The notes: generated by a model from the letters alone, not told the origin. Numbered from the stretch's first letter, positions 1-8,171 are shown. The stretch is DNA of 64,000 bases from Chryseomicrobium palamuruense (GCF_042649045.1 NZ_JBHSEF010000011.1:124001-188000); one strand, 5' to 3'. Numbers and translations: made by a program.

Positions 1-485
1 TCACACTTGAAGAAGACAAAGTTAGTTCGACCCGAATACGCAAAGAGTTGACAGAGGGCAATGTAGATAACGTGCGTGATCTACTCGGAAGACCTTTTCA
101 GCTAGATGGAATTGTCGTGCACGGTGATAAACGGGGAAGAACGATTCAATTTCCAACGGCCAATATTGCAACAGATGAAGAGCAGTATATTCCAGCAAAT
201 GGTGTGTATGCTGTGCGGATGTTTGTCCAAAATAAATGGGTAGACGGAGTTTGCAATGTGGGCTATAAACCGACCGTTCAAGACATCAAGAAACTATCGA
301 TTGAAGTCCATTTGTTTGATTTTGATCATGATATTTACGGTGAACAAGTTCGGGTATTATGGTATGCGCCCATCCGCAAAGAACAGAAGTTTCCGTCACT
401 CGACGCTTTAAAACAACAAATTCAACGCGATAAAGAACAAGCGATTGCCTTGTTAGGAAGTCTCTCCTTGCCGGAAAGACCCTAA
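1..485 (+). CDS. ribF: Bifunctional riboflavin kinase/FAD synthetase, 3' part
   Basis: The left edge cuts this gene; the reading frame is open from base 3. RibF phosphorylates riboflavin to FMN and adenylylates FMN to FAD in the cytosol. The first visible residues include SSTRIR, the conserved end of the FAD-synthetase nucleotidyltransferase domain. The rest is a complete riboflavin-kinase domain: a GIVVHGDKRGR loop followed by FPTANIA (flavin/ATP binding), GVYAVRM, CNVGYKPTV and the IEVHLFDFDHDIYG strand. An internal TTG at 48 is not a start, because the conserved SSTRIR lies upstream of it in the same frame. ribF before rpsO-pnp is the usual Bacillales order. Confidence 0.95.
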   Translation, partial: TLEEDKVSSTRIRKELTEGNVDNVRDLLGRPFQLDGIVVHGDKRGRTIQFPTANIATDEEQYIPANGVYAVRMFVQNKWVDGVCNVGYKPTVQDIKKLSIEVHLFDFDHDIYGEQVRVLWYAPIRKEQKFPSLDALKQQIQRDKEQAIALLGSLSLPERP

Positions 486-496
486 TCTGCTATACT
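468..496 (+). promoter_or_regulatory. SigA promoter for rpsO, inside the ribF 3' end
   Basis: TTGCCG at 468-473, a 17-base spacer and TATACT at 491-496 fit a vegetative promoter. The start point would be near 503, giving rpsO a leader of about 90 bases. Confidence 0.6.
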
Positions 497-502
497 AATT
501 TA

Positions 503-593
503 GTACGTCTTGTACTTAACCTTATCTTGGCTTTTCGATTCTCCAACGATTGCTCAGGTACAGGGGATATTTAACTATTAGGAGGAAACCAAC
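503..593 (+). promoter_or_regulatory. rpsO leader, candidate S15 autoregulatory RNA
   Basis: About 90 bases lie between the predicted start point and the rpsO start codon. They begin with a small hairpin (AGTAC 502-506 / GTACT 512-516) and end in a strong TAGGAGG ribosome site. S15 represses its own translation through a structured 5' leader in Geobacillus, so a similar role here is reasonable. I could not match a specific fold by eye. Confidence 0.35.
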
Positions 594-863
594 ATGGCAA
601 TTACAAGAGAACGCAAAAATGAACTGATCAATGAGTACCGCACTCACGAAAGTGATACGGGTTCACCAGAAATCCAAATTGCTATCTTAACTGAAGAGAT
701 CAACTCTTTAAACGAGCACTTACGTACTCACAAAAAAGATCACCACTCACGTCGCGGTCTTTTCAAAATGGTAGGACGTCGTCGTAACCTTTTGAAATAC
801 CTTCGTGAAACAGAAGTTCAACGTTACCGTGAATTGATTGCAAAATTAGGCTTACGCCGCTAA
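594..863 (+). CDS. rpsO: 30S ribosomal protein S15
   Basis: S15 is a primary binder of the central domain of 16S rRNA in small-subunit assembly. At 89 residues it has the standard family length. The internal signatures ESDTGSPEIQIAILTEEIN and HKKDHHSRRGLFKMVGRRR are diagnostic of S15 and carry the rRNA-contacting basic residues. ATG follows TAGGAGGAAACC, an ideal ribosome site. It has its own promoter within ribF and a strong terminator before pnp, so it is probably mostly monocistronic with some read-through. Confidence 0.98.
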   Translation: MAITRERKNELINEYRTHESDTGSPEIQIAILTEEINSLNEHLRTHKKDHHSRRGLFKMVGRRRNLLKYLRETEVQRYRELIAKLGLRR

Positions 864-880
864 TTTTAATAGTCACTTAC

Positions 881-916
881 AAAAACTCAACTTGTCATCT
901 GGCGAGTTGAGTTTTT
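881..916 (+). terminator. Terminator after rpsO
   Basis: Perfect 11-bp stem 881-891 / 906-916 (AAAAACTCAAC paired with GTTGAGTTTTT) whose right arm ends in a T run. Confidence 0.85.
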
Positions 917-940
917 CTACGAATAGAAAGTTCTTCTCAT

Positions 941-965
941 GTAGCTGTATAGTTTGATACACTAC
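941..965 (+). promoter_or_regulatory. Hairpin in the pnp leader
   Basis: GTAG-C-TGTAT (941-950) pairs with ATACACTAC (957-965) across a six-base loop, with one bulged C. It has no T run, so it is not a terminator. It lies about 50 bases before the pnp start. PNPase autoregulates through its leader in E. coli; a similar role here is only a guess. Confidence 0.4.
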
Positions 966-1012
966 AAGAGGGTACATATAAAGGATCTGGATGTTGAGAG
1001 GAGAACAAATTA

Positions 1013-3124
1013 ATGACCGAAAAGAAAACGTATACGTATGAATGGGCTGGCCGTCCGTTAACAATTGAAGTAGGCCAATTAGCAAAACAAGCAAATGGAG
1101 CAGTTTTAGTTCGTTATGGGGATACTACGGTGTTATCTACAGCGACGGCTTCTAAACAACCGAAGAACCTTGACTTCTTCCCATTAACAGTGAACTATGA
1201 AGAAAAGCTTTATGCAGTAGGTAAAATTCCGGGTGGATTCATCAAGCGAGAAGGACGTCCGTCTGAAAAAGCGATTCTAACGAGTCGTTTGATTGACCGT
1301 CCAATTCGTCCGTTATTTGCGGATGGATTCCGTAACGAAGTTCAAGTGATTTCGATTGTTATGTCCGTGGACCAAAACTGTTCATCTGAAATGGCGGCAA
1401 TGGTTGGTTCTTCTCTAGCTCTTTCTGTTTCTGATATCCCATTTGAAGGGCCGATCGCTGGTGTTCAAGTAGGGTATGTAGATGGAGAGTTTATCATCAA
1501 CCCGACAACGGAGCAAATGGAAAATTCATTAATGGATCTAGTCGTTGCAGGAACAAAAGATGCAATCAACATGGTAGAAGCGGGAGCAAAAGAAGTTTCA
1601 GAGGAAATCATGTTAGAAGCGATCATGTGTGGTCACGATGAAATCAAAAAATTAATTGCTTTCCAAGAAGAGATTGTGGCTGAAATTGGGAAGCCAAAAA
1701 CAGAAGTTACTCTCTACCAATTGGATGAGATGATAGTGTCTCAAGTTCGCGCAATGGCAGAGGCAGATGTGAATACTGCTGTACTTGTTGCAGAAAAACA
1801 TGCGCGCGATGAAGCGATCAATGAAGTTCGTACACGTGTGATTGAGACATTCGAAGCGCAAGAAGCAAATGACGATACACTAAAACAAGTTCGTCAAACA
1901 GTCGATATGCTCGTTAAAGAAGAAGTACGTCGCTTAATTACAGAAGAAAAAATCCGTCCAGATGGCCGTAAACAAGACGAAATCCGTCCATTATCTTCTG
2001 AAGTGGGCATTCTTCCACGTACGCATGGTTCTGGTCTGTTTACACGTGGGCAAACACAAGCGTTAAGTATTTGTACACTTGGCCCTCTCGGAGACGTCCA
2101 AATCATCGATGGTCTAGGTGTGGAAGAATCAAAACGTTTCATGCATCACTATAACTTCCCGTTATTTAGTGTCGGTGAAACTGGACCGATTCGTGCGCCA
2201 GGTCGTCGTGAAATTGGTCACGGGGCTCTTGGTGAACGCGCTCTTGAAGCCGTCATTCCAGATGAAGAAACATTCCCATATACCATGCGTTTAGTTTCTG
2301 AGGTTCTTGAGTCCAACGGCTCGACTTCTCAGGCAAGTATTTGTGCATCGACGCTTGCGATGATGGATGCAGGGGTACCAATCAAAGCGCCAGTTGCTGG
2401 TATTGCAATGGGACTTATCAAAAAAGGTGAACACTATACAGTACTAACTGACATTCAAGGAATGGAAGATCATCTTGGAGATATGGACTTTAAAGTGGCA
2501 GGTACTGCCGAAGGGGTAACAGCCCTTCAAATGGATATTAAAATTGACGGACTTTCCCGTGAAATCTTACAAGAAGCGCTTGAACAAGCCAAGAGTGGAC
2601 GTATGCAGATTTTAGAAAGTATGCTTGCAACACTACCGGCGTCTCGTGAAAAATTATCTGCGTATGCTCCTAAAATTGATGTCATCAAAATTAATCCGGA
2701 CAAGATCCGCGATGTCATTGGACCTGGCGGTAAAGTCATTAACAAGATTATTGATGAAACTGGTGTAAAAATTGATACAGAACAAGATGGGACAATTTAT
2801 ATCGCATCGTCTGATGAAGAAATGATTGCAAAAGCACGTAAGATGATCGAAGACATCGTCCGCGTAGCAGTCGTCGGTGAGTACTACATGGGGAAAGTGA
2901 GACGCATTGAAAAATTCGGTGCTTTCTTAGAAATCTTCTCAGGTAAAGACGGCTTGTTGCACATTTCAGAGATTCAAGAAGAACGTACAAAGAACGTAGA
3001 AGACGTGTTGAAAATGGGAGACGAGCTACTCGTGAAAGTTATTGAAATCGACAATCAAGGTCGCGTCAATCTATCCCGTAAAATCGTCTTGAAAGAAGAA
3101 AAAGAACGCGCAGAACAACAATAA
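1013..3124 (+). CDS. pnp: Polyribonucleotide nucleotidyltransferase (PNPase)
   Basis: PNPase is the phosphorolytic 3'-to-5' exoribonuclease that releases nucleoside diphosphates; in Bacillus it is the main 3' exonuclease of mRNA decay and acts with RNase Y and RNase J. The 703 residues carry two RNase PH-like domains (about 1-220 and 310-545), a helical linker, a KH domain around 555-620 with the VIGPGGKVIN loop, and a C-terminal S1 domain around 620-695. The second core has FTRGQTQAL and the IKAPVAGIAMGL strand of the catalytic site. ATG follows GAGAGGAG. A terminator follows, so it forms its own unit after rpsO. Confidence 0.98.
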   Translation: MTEKKTYTYEWAGRPLTIEVGQLAKQANGAVLVRYGDTTVLSTATASKQPKNLDFFPLTVNYEEKLYAVGKIPGGFIKREGRPSEKAILTSRLIDRPIRPLFADGFRNEVQVISIVMSVDQNCSSEMAAMVGSSLALSVSDIPFEGPIAGVQVGYVDGEFIINPTTEQMENSLMDLVVAGTKDAINMVEAGAKEVSEEIMLEAIMCGHDEIKKLIAFQEEIVAEIGKPKTEVTLYQLDEMIVSQVRAMAEADVNTAVLVAEKHARDEAINEVRTRVIETFEAQEANDDTLKQVRQTVDMLVKEEVRRLITEEKIRPDGRKQDEIRPLSSEVGILPRTHGSGLFTRGQTQALSICTLGPLGDVQIIDGLGVEESKRFMHHYNFPLFSVGETGPIRAPGRREIGHGALGERALEAVIPDEETFPYTMRLVSEVLESNGSTSQASICASTLAMMDAGVPIKAPVAGIAMGLIKKGEHYTVLTDIQGMEDHLGDMDFKVAGTAEGVTALQMDIKIDGLSREILQEALEQAKSGRMQILESMLATLPASREKLSAYAPKIDVIKINPDKIRDVIGPGGKVINKIIDETGVKIDTEQDGTIYIASSDEEMIAKARKMIEDIVRVAVVGEYYMGKVRRIEKFGAFLEIFSGKDGLLHISEIQEERTKNVEDVLKMGDELLVKVIEIDNQGRVNLSRKIVLKEEKERAEQQ

Positions 3125-3129
3125 GTCCC

Positions 3130-3158
3130 AGCTGCATGCCCCGGCATGCAGCTTTTTC
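3130..3158 (+). terminator. Terminator after pnp
   Basis: AGCTGCATGC / GCATGCAGCT, a perfect 10-bp stem with a CCCG loop, followed by TTTTT. Confidence 0.85.
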
Positions 3159-3184
3159 TAACGTTAGAGAGGGTAAAGAACAAT

Positions 3185-4396
3185 ATGACAAAACATATAC
3201 TTAAAAATGGTGTACGGGTCATTGTGCATCCCATGTCACATACACGTGCAGTATCAATCGGAGTTTGGATCGAGGCTGGATCACGTCATGAAACAGCCGA
3301 ACAAGCTGGAATGGCTCATTTCATTGAACATATGCTATTTAAAGGCACACAAACGCGAAGTGCGAAAGATCTAGCCATTGCATTTGACCGTATTGGTGGA
3401 AATAGCAATGCGTATACATCTAAAGAACAGACCTGTTATTACACTCGTGTTCTTGACCGGTATACCAAAGAAGCGATCGACTTATTAGCCGACATGCTGT
3501 GGAACTCGGTATTTGATGAGGAAGAAATGGAACGAGAAAAGCAGGTGATCATCGAAGAGATTCATATGGTCGAAGATACACCAGATGATTGTGTCCATGA
3601 ATATTTATGGGAAGCGATGTACCCAGATCATCCACTTGGCCATTCGATCTTAGGAACGAAAGAGACACTCGCATCTTTTTCAAGAGATGATGTGTTAGCT
3701 TTCTATAAGGATGCCTATCACCCAAGCCGAATTATCGTGTCACTTGCAGGAAATATCGAGGATGATATGATCCCTTATCTTGAACAAGTGTTTGGACAGG
3801 TCTCTTGGGAGGAACCCCAAAAATCAGTTCTCCAGCCGGCTCTTTTTCATGCTACTGAGGTAAGAAATACAAAAGAAGTGGAACAAGCCCATTTGACCAT
3901 CGCATGGCCTTCAAGCGGAGTCAAGGATGAACAAATCTATGCCACAGTTTTACTGCAAACGATGCTTGGAGGTTCGATGTCCTCAAGGTTGTTCCAAGAA
4001 ATTCGTGAAACACGGGGCTTAGCTTATTCCATATATTCGTACCATACGTCATATATTGATCAGGGTGTCTTTGCTATCTACGGAGGAACGTCGCCTGAGC
4101 AGTTAGAAGAACTCGAGGCTGCTATCCATGAGAGCGTGAACCACCTATTAGAAACAGGATTTACAGAGATAGAGCTTGAGAATGCCAAAGATCAAATTAT
4201 TTCAAACATCTATTTATCATTAGAAAATTCAACGACATGGATGAACCGCCTGGCTCGAAACGAAATTCTTTATGGCTATCAAAAGTCGATAGATGAATAC
4301 GTGAACCGTTATCAACAGGTCACTCTCCATGATATTGAACAAGTGAGCCAGCTGTTTATACAAAAAAGTGCGAAATCTCTTATCCTGCCGAGCTAA
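3185..4396 (+). CDS. mlpA: M16 family zinc peptidase, mitochondrial-processing-peptidase-like
   Basis: Cytosolic zinc metalloprotease of the pitrilysin/M16B family (B. subtilis MlpA/YmxG). The inverted zinc motif HFIEH is at residues 45-49 and the downstream metal-binding glutamate lies in the EEIHMVEDTPDD stretch. The C-terminal half has the R...Y pair (ETRGLAYSIYSY) that binds substrate. A frame-consistent ATG exists at 3146, but it overlaps the pnp terminator and has no ribosome site; ATG 3185 follows GAGAGGG and gives the family-typical 403 residues. The synteny pnp-mlpA-ymxH-dpaA supports the name, although the polysaccharide deacetylase ylxY that precedes mlpA in B. subtilis is absent. 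Confidence 0.9.
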   Translation: MTKHILKNGVRVIVHPMSHTRAVSIGVWIEAGSRHETAEQAGMAHFIEHMLFKGTQTRSAKDLAIAFDRIGGNSNAYTSKEQTCYYTRVLDRYTKEAIDLLADMLWNSVFDEEEMEREKQVIIEEIHMVEDTPDDCVHEYLWEAMYPDHPLGHSILGTKETLASFSRDDVLAFYKDAYHPSRIIVSLAGNIEDDMIPYLEQVFGQVSWEEPQKSVLQPALFHATEVRNTKEVEQAHLTIAWPSSGVKDEQIYATVLLQTMLGGSMSSRLFQEIRETRGLAYSIYSYHTSYIDQGVFAIYGGTSPEQLEELEAAIHESVNHLLETGFTEIELENAKDQIISNIYLSLENSTTWMNRLARNEILYGYQKSIDEYVNRYQQVTLHDIEQVSQLFIQKSAKSLILPS

Positions 4397-4401
4397 ATGA
4401 A

Positions 4402-4428
4402 ACTCCCTTCCTGCTACTGCATATAGTA
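4402..4428 (+). promoter_or_regulatory. Candidate SigK promoter for ymxH-dpaA-dpaB
   Basis: AC at 402-403 (within AACT), exactly 16 bases, then CATATAGTA at 4420-4428, which fits the mother-cell SigK form AC-N16-CATA-N3-TA. The predicted start would be about 4434-4436, leaving only a short leader that keeps part of the G-rich ribosome site before ATG 4445. In B. subtilis the spoVF (dpaAB) operon is SigK-dependent. Confidence 0.45.
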
Positions 4429-4444
4429 ACGGGAGGGGGGTTTT

Positions 4445-4684
4445 ATGCGTTTATCCGAATTAACTCAGAAGGAACTGGCAGGTATGCGGGATGGAAAAAA
4501 ATATGGATTGCTTCAAGAAGCGGAACTTGTGGTGGATCCAGTCACGGGTCGATTGCAAGGCATTGAAGTGAAAAGTCCTAAATCATGGCGTGCGAAAAAG
4601 CAGGAAACGCTTTTCTTTGTTCCATGGGAGAGCATTCAAGTAATCGGAAAAGAATATGTGTTGTTTGAAAGAGATGAGACATGA
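4445..4684 (+). CDS. ymxH: YlmC/YmxH family PRC-barrel sporulation protein
   Basis: Small protein of 79 residues in the YlmC/YmxH family, which is restricted to spore formers and has a PRC-barrel-like fold. Its biochemical function is unknown. Visible features are the N-terminal MRLSELTQKELAGMRDGKKYG, the LVVDPVTGRLQGIEV strand pair and the FVPWESIQVIGKEYVL strand. ATG follows GGGAGGGGGG. The stop overlaps the dpaA start (ATGA at 4681), so it is translationally coupled to the dipicolinate genes. Confidence 0.85.
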   Translation: MRLSELTQKELAGMRDGKKYGLLQEAELVVDPVTGRLQGIEVKSPKSWRAKKQETLFFVPWESIQVIGKEYVLFERDET

Positions 4685-5430
4685 AGATTGTTATTATTGG
4701 AACAGATGACCGGTATGAGCATTTAGCAGTCCTTTTGCAAACCTATGGGAATGTTTCCTATTTTCAATCATGGGAAGACTTTTCATCAAGTGACGATTGT
4801 TCCGCGCCTATTGACTTATTATTTTTACCAATCGGCAAGTTAGTAAATCAAAATGAACTTGCTATTCCTAGTACAGTCAAACATGTATGGTCAGGAAGTA
4901 GACAACCACTTCACAGAACAACGAATACATTGCTATTCCACTATACAGAAGACGAGGATTGGCTATGGAGTAACGCGGAACTGACAGCTGATTCATTTTT
5001 AAAATGGTTAATTCCCACTTTAGAGAAGCGAATCGCAAGCTACTCTTTTGATATTGCTGGTTATGGACGAGTAGGAAAACGAGTGGCACGAAAGTTATAT
5101 CTCTTAGGGGCTGATGTGTCCATACGTACACGCTCTAAAAGTCAGCAAGCAGAAGCAAGGCTTCATCAATTTGATGCAAAAAATTTAGATGCACCTTTTA
5201 AAAATTCTATATGTATTAATACAATTCCAGCACCTTGGTTATCGAGCCAACAAGCTGAGAATCTTACTCTCATTTTAGACCTCGCCTCTGCACCAGGGTG
5301 TCTGATGCAAGATGCGCAAGCGAATTATTATCCGTTGCTATCACTTCCTGGGAAAATCTATCCGGAAGATGCAGCGTTTGAATTTCTACGATTACTGATA
5401 CGAAAGGGGATTTTGCGTGGGAACGCTTAG
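4681..5430 (+). CDS. dpaA: Dipicolinate synthase subunit A, short divergent form
   Basis: DpaA (SpoVFA) is the NAD(P)-binding subunit that, with DpaB, oxidises the DapA product to dipicolinic acid in the mother cell. It is named from a Rossmann loop GYGRVG (residues 127-132) inside FDIAGYGRVGKRVARKL, the ICINTIPAPWL segment and LILDLASAPGC, which align with the C-terminal half of B. subtilis SpoVFA. The protein has 249 residues against roughly 300 in Bacillus. The first 115 residues are poorly conserved and appear shortened. Position between ymxH and dpaB supports the call. No frameshift is visible. Confidence 0.85.
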   Translation: MKIVIIGTDDRYEHLAVLLQTYGNVSYFQSWEDFSSSDDCSAPIDLLFLPIGKLVNQNELAIPSTVKHVWSGSRQPLHRTTNTLLFHYTEDEDWLWSNAELTADSFLKWLIPTLEKRIASYSFDIAGYGRVGKRVARKLYLLGADVSIRTRSKSQQAEARLHQFDAKNLDAPFKNSICINTIPAPWLSSQQAENLTLILDLASAPGCLMQDAQANYYPLLSLPGKIYPEDAAFEFLRLLIRKGILRGNA

Positions 5431-6007
5431 TGGAAAACGAATTGGATTTGGTGTGACAGCTTCACACTGTACTTTTCCGGAACTAGAAGCCATGATCACT
5501 CAATTGCTTGACGAAGGGGCTGAAGTTCATCCTGTCGTCACGTATTCAGTCCTTCATGCGAACACGAGATTTGGGACGGGGGAAGAATGGATTCAAAAAA
5601 TTGAAGGGTTGTGTGGACGGTCCGTAGTATCCACGATTGCAGATGCAGAACCCTTTGGACCGATCATTCCACTTGATTGCATGGTGATTGCCCCGCTTAC
5701 AGGAAGTTCACTCAGTAAATTAGCCAATGCACAGACCGACTCTCCAGTCTTAATGGCAGCGAAAGCCACACTCCGAAATCGTAAGCCTGTCGTAATTGCC
5801 GTTTCTACGAATGATGCCTTAGGGTTAAATGGAACGAATCTCATGAATCTAATGCGAGCGAAACACGTGTATCTTGTACCGCTTGGTCAAGATGACCCGA
5901 TTAAAAAACCGACATCTCTTGTAGCTGATTTTAATCAAATTAGTAGAACTGTTGAAGAAGCGTTAGATGGAAAGCAATTACAGCCTTTATTTATTAGTTA
6001 TAACTAA
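5417..6007 (+). CDS. dpaB: Dipicolinate synthase subunit B (flavoprotein)
   Basis: DpaB (SpoVFB) is the flavoprotein-like subunit (phosphopantothenoylcysteine decarboxylase/UbiX fold) of dipicolinate synthase. The 196 residues have the normal family length. The N-terminal GKRIGFGVTASHCTF strand, the APLTGSSLSKLANAQTDSP flavin region and the NAL GLNGTNLMNL segment are typical. Translation starts at GTG 5417 after AAAGGGGA and overlaps the end of dpaA by 14 bases, so the subunits are coupled. DPA made here is pumped into the forespore and chelates calcium in the core. Confidence 0.93.
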   Translation: MGTLSGKRIGFGVTASHCTFPELEAMITQLLDEGAEVHPVVTYSVLHANTRFGTGEEWIQKIEGLCGRSVVSTIADAEPFGPIIPLDCMVIAPLTGSSLSKLANAQTDSPVLMAAKATLRNRKPVVIAVSTNDALGLNGTNLMNLMRAKHVYLVPLGQDDPIKKPTSLVADFNQISRTVEEALDGKQLQPLFISYN

Positions 6008-6061
6008 ATCAAATATAAGTAATAATTATTTCACAAACCGGATGAATTTTCATGCATCCTG

Positions 6062-6070
6062 TGTTACAAT
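6062..6070 (+). promoter_or_regulatory. Extended -10 promoter for asd-dapA
   Basis: TG-T-TACAAT at 6062-6070 is an extended -10 element; the -35 region (ATGAAT, 6042-6047) is weak. It lies in the only gap between dpaB and asd, so the housekeeping lysine genes can be transcribed apart from the sporulation genes. A small inverted repeat, GGATG 6040-6044 / CATCC 6055-6059, sits just upstream. Confidence 0.45.
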
Positions 6071-6105
6071 AGCGCCATTATGTATTACGGAAGGAGAGTT
6101 CACAC

Positions 6106-7155
6106 GTGAGTAAAAGATATACAGTAGCCATTGTAGGAGCCACCGGAGCGGTTGGCCGGAAAATAGCAGAGAAGTTAGCCGAGAGGGACTTTCCAGTTAA
6201 ATCAATCAAACTATTAGCATCTGCGAAATCAGCAGGGACTGAACTTTCTTATAATGGACATCCCGTAACTGTGGAGGAAGCCAGACCGGAAGCATTTGAA
6301 GGGGTCCAATTTGCATTTTTCTCAGCAGGAGGAGCCGTATCAAAAGTCCTTGCGAAAGAAGCAGCTGCTCGCGGAGCGATTGTCATAGATAATACAAGTG
6401 CATTCCGAATGGATCCGAACACGCCTCTTGTCGTACCTGAAGTGAATCCGCAAGCACTTGCTCAACATTCAGGAATTATTGCAAATCCCAACTGCTCAAC
6501 CATTCAAATGGTCTGTGCACTTGAACCTCTTCGCAAAAAAGCAGGCGTTAAAAAGGTAATTGTGTCAACATATCAGGCGGTCTCAGGTGCAGGATCAGCT
6601 GCCATTGATGAATTGGAAAAGGAAAGTAGAGGATTGCGAGAAGTGACACCTAATCCTTCTGTCCTACCAGTGAAGAGTTTAGAGAAGCATTATCCGATTG
6701 CTGGAAATTTATTGCCACAGATTGATGTATTTGAGGACAATGGATTTACATTTGAGGAACTCAAGATGATGAATGAAACAAAGAAAATTATGGAGCTTCC
6801 GGATTTGGAAATTGCGGCCACATGTGTTCGTGTGCCCGTAGTGACAGGTCACTCCGAATCGGTTTATGTCGAAACAGAAAAAGAATTATCTCTAGATGAA
6901 ATCCGCCAAGTTTTAGCGGAGGCAGAGGGTGTTGTTTTACAAGATGACCCTGCAAATCAATTGTATCCAATGCCGCTTTATGCGGAAGATCAAGACCCTG
7001 TCTATGTCGGCCGTATTCGTAAAGACCCTCATACACCAACAGGCATACACCTGTGGATTGTTGCAGACAATTTATTGAAAGGTGCGGCATTGAATTCGAT
7101 TCAAATCGCCGAAAAAATGATTGAGCTTGGGCTCGTAAAAGAGGTGCAGGAATGA
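6106..7155 (+). CDS. asd: Aspartate-semialdehyde dehydrogenase
   Basis: Asd reduces aspartyl-4-phosphate with NADPH to aspartate semialdehyde, the branch point to lysine, diaminopimelate and dipicolinate and to threonine/methionine. The 349 residues carry the N-terminal NADP loop GATGAVGR and the catalytic cysteine C130 in NPNCSTIQMV. The start is GTG 6106 after GGAAGGAGAG. The stop overlaps the dapA start by four bases. In B. subtilis the aspartokinase gene dapG lies between asd and dapA; it is absent here. Confidence 0.97.
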   Translation: MSKRYTVAIVGATGAVGRKIAEKLAERDFPVKSIKLLASAKSAGTELSYNGHPVTVEEARPEAFEGVQFAFFSAGGAVSKVLAKEAAARGAIVIDNTSAFRMDPNTPLVVPEVNPQALAQHSGIIANPNCSTIQMVCALEPLRKKAGVKKVIVSTYQAVSGAGSAAIDELEKESRGLREVTPNPSVLPVKSLEKHYPIAGNLLPQIDVFEDNGFTFEELKMMNETKKIMELPDLEIAATCVRVPVVTGHSESVYVETEKELSLDEIRQVLAEAEGVVLQDDPANQLYPMPLYAEDQDPVYVGRIRKDPHTPTGIHLWIVADNLLKGAALNSIQIAEKMIELGLVKEVQE

Positions 7156-8060
7156 ACCTCGGAAAATTACCGACAGCGATGATAACTCCGTTTACAAGAG
7201 AACTTACAATTGATTATACGGAACTTCCTAGACTCATTGATCATCTACTGTCTACAGGGACAACAGCCATCGTCGTCAATGGAACGACTGCAGAATCACC
7301 AACACTCTCAGGTGAAGAAAAAATAGAGCTAATTGGAGCTACCGTTCAACATGTAGCAGGAAGAGTACCTGTCATTGCGGGAACTGGATCCAACAATACA
7401 CAACAATCCATTGATTTCACTCGAGCAGTCGAGCAAGTAGGTGTTGATGGATCCATGCTTGTTGCTCCGTACTATAATAAACCGAATCAGCGAAGTATGG
7501 TTGCTCATTTTACGGCGATTGCAGATGTGGCAACCAAGCCGATCATGCTCTATAACATACCAGGACGTTCGGTAGTCAATATGGACACTGAGACAACAGT
7601 TACCTTGAGTCAGCATCCGCATATTTTATGGATGAAAGAAGCAAGCGGGAACTTAAACCAGATTTCAGAAGTGATGAGAAAGAGCGCCTCTTCATTGCAA
7701 GTCTATTCAGGTGATGACGGACTGACTCTTCCACTACTTAGTATTGGTTCAAGTGGCACAGTATCAGTTGCCGCACATGTAGTGGGTCCTGAAATGACCC
7801 TAATGATAGAAAAGTTTGAACAGGGCAATGTCCAGGAAGCGGCTCACATGCACCAGCTCCTCTTGCCCGTATTTGAAGCTTTATTTACATCACCTAATCC
7901 GACTGTTGTCAAATATGCCCTCTCTAAAGTAGCAAGTTTTCATGATGCTGTAAGATTGCCTTTACTAAGTCTATCTGAGGATGAAAAGAAGCAATTTGAC
8001 TCGATTTGGGATGATTTTAAAGATCAATGGAATAACCTCGTTGAAAATGCGAAAGGCTGA
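7152..8060 (+). CDS. dapA: 4-hydroxy-tetrahydrodipicolinate synthase
   Basis: DapA condenses pyruvate with aspartate semialdehyde to 4-hydroxy-tetrahydrodipicolinate, feeding lysine and peptidoglycan and, during sporulation, DpaAB. The 302 residues form one TIM barrel with the Schiff-base lysine K162 (WMKEASGN), proton-relay tyrosine Y134 followed by NIPGR, and the GTTAESPTLS substrate loop. ATG overlaps the asd stop, so the two are coupled. The terminator stem begins in the last codons. Confidence 0.97.
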   Translation: MNLGKLPTAMITPFTRELTIDYTELPRLIDHLLSTGTTAIVVNGTTAESPTLSGEEKIELIGATVQHVAGRVPVIAGTGSNNTQQSIDFTRAVEQVGVDGSMLVAPYYNKPNQRSMVAHFTAIADVATKPIMLYNIPGRSVVNMDTETTVTLSQHPHILWMKEASGNLNQISEVMRKSASSLQVYSGDDGLTLPLLSIGSSGTVSVAAHVVGPEMTLMIEKFEQGNVQEAAHMHQLLLPVFEALFTSPNPTVVKYALSKVASFHDAVRLPLLSLSEDEKKQFDSIWDDFKDQWNNLVENAKG

Positions 8061-8080
8061 GCTTAGCTCAGTCTTTTTTT
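8054..8080 (+). terminator. Terminator after dapA
   Basis: AGGCTGAGC (8054-8062) pairs with GCTCAGTCT (8066-8074), one G-T pair, followed by T6. The stem includes the dapA stop codon. Confidence 0.85.
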
Positions 8081-8119
8081 CTTGGTGTAGTGGTACTTTC
8101 TAAAACGGTGGCAGTAAGC

Positions 8120-8125
8120 TATAAT
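8120..8125 (+). promoter_or_regulatory. Probable -10 box for rnjB
   Basis: A consensus TATAAT at 8120-8125 follows the dapA terminator. No good -35 is visible at the right distance. It overlaps the frame-consistent ATG at 8124, which argues that the ATG is not the translation start. Confidence 0.45.
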
Positions 8126-8171
8126 GAAAAATAGTGAGAAGGTACGGGTACTTATTTTAGGAGGAAATCAA

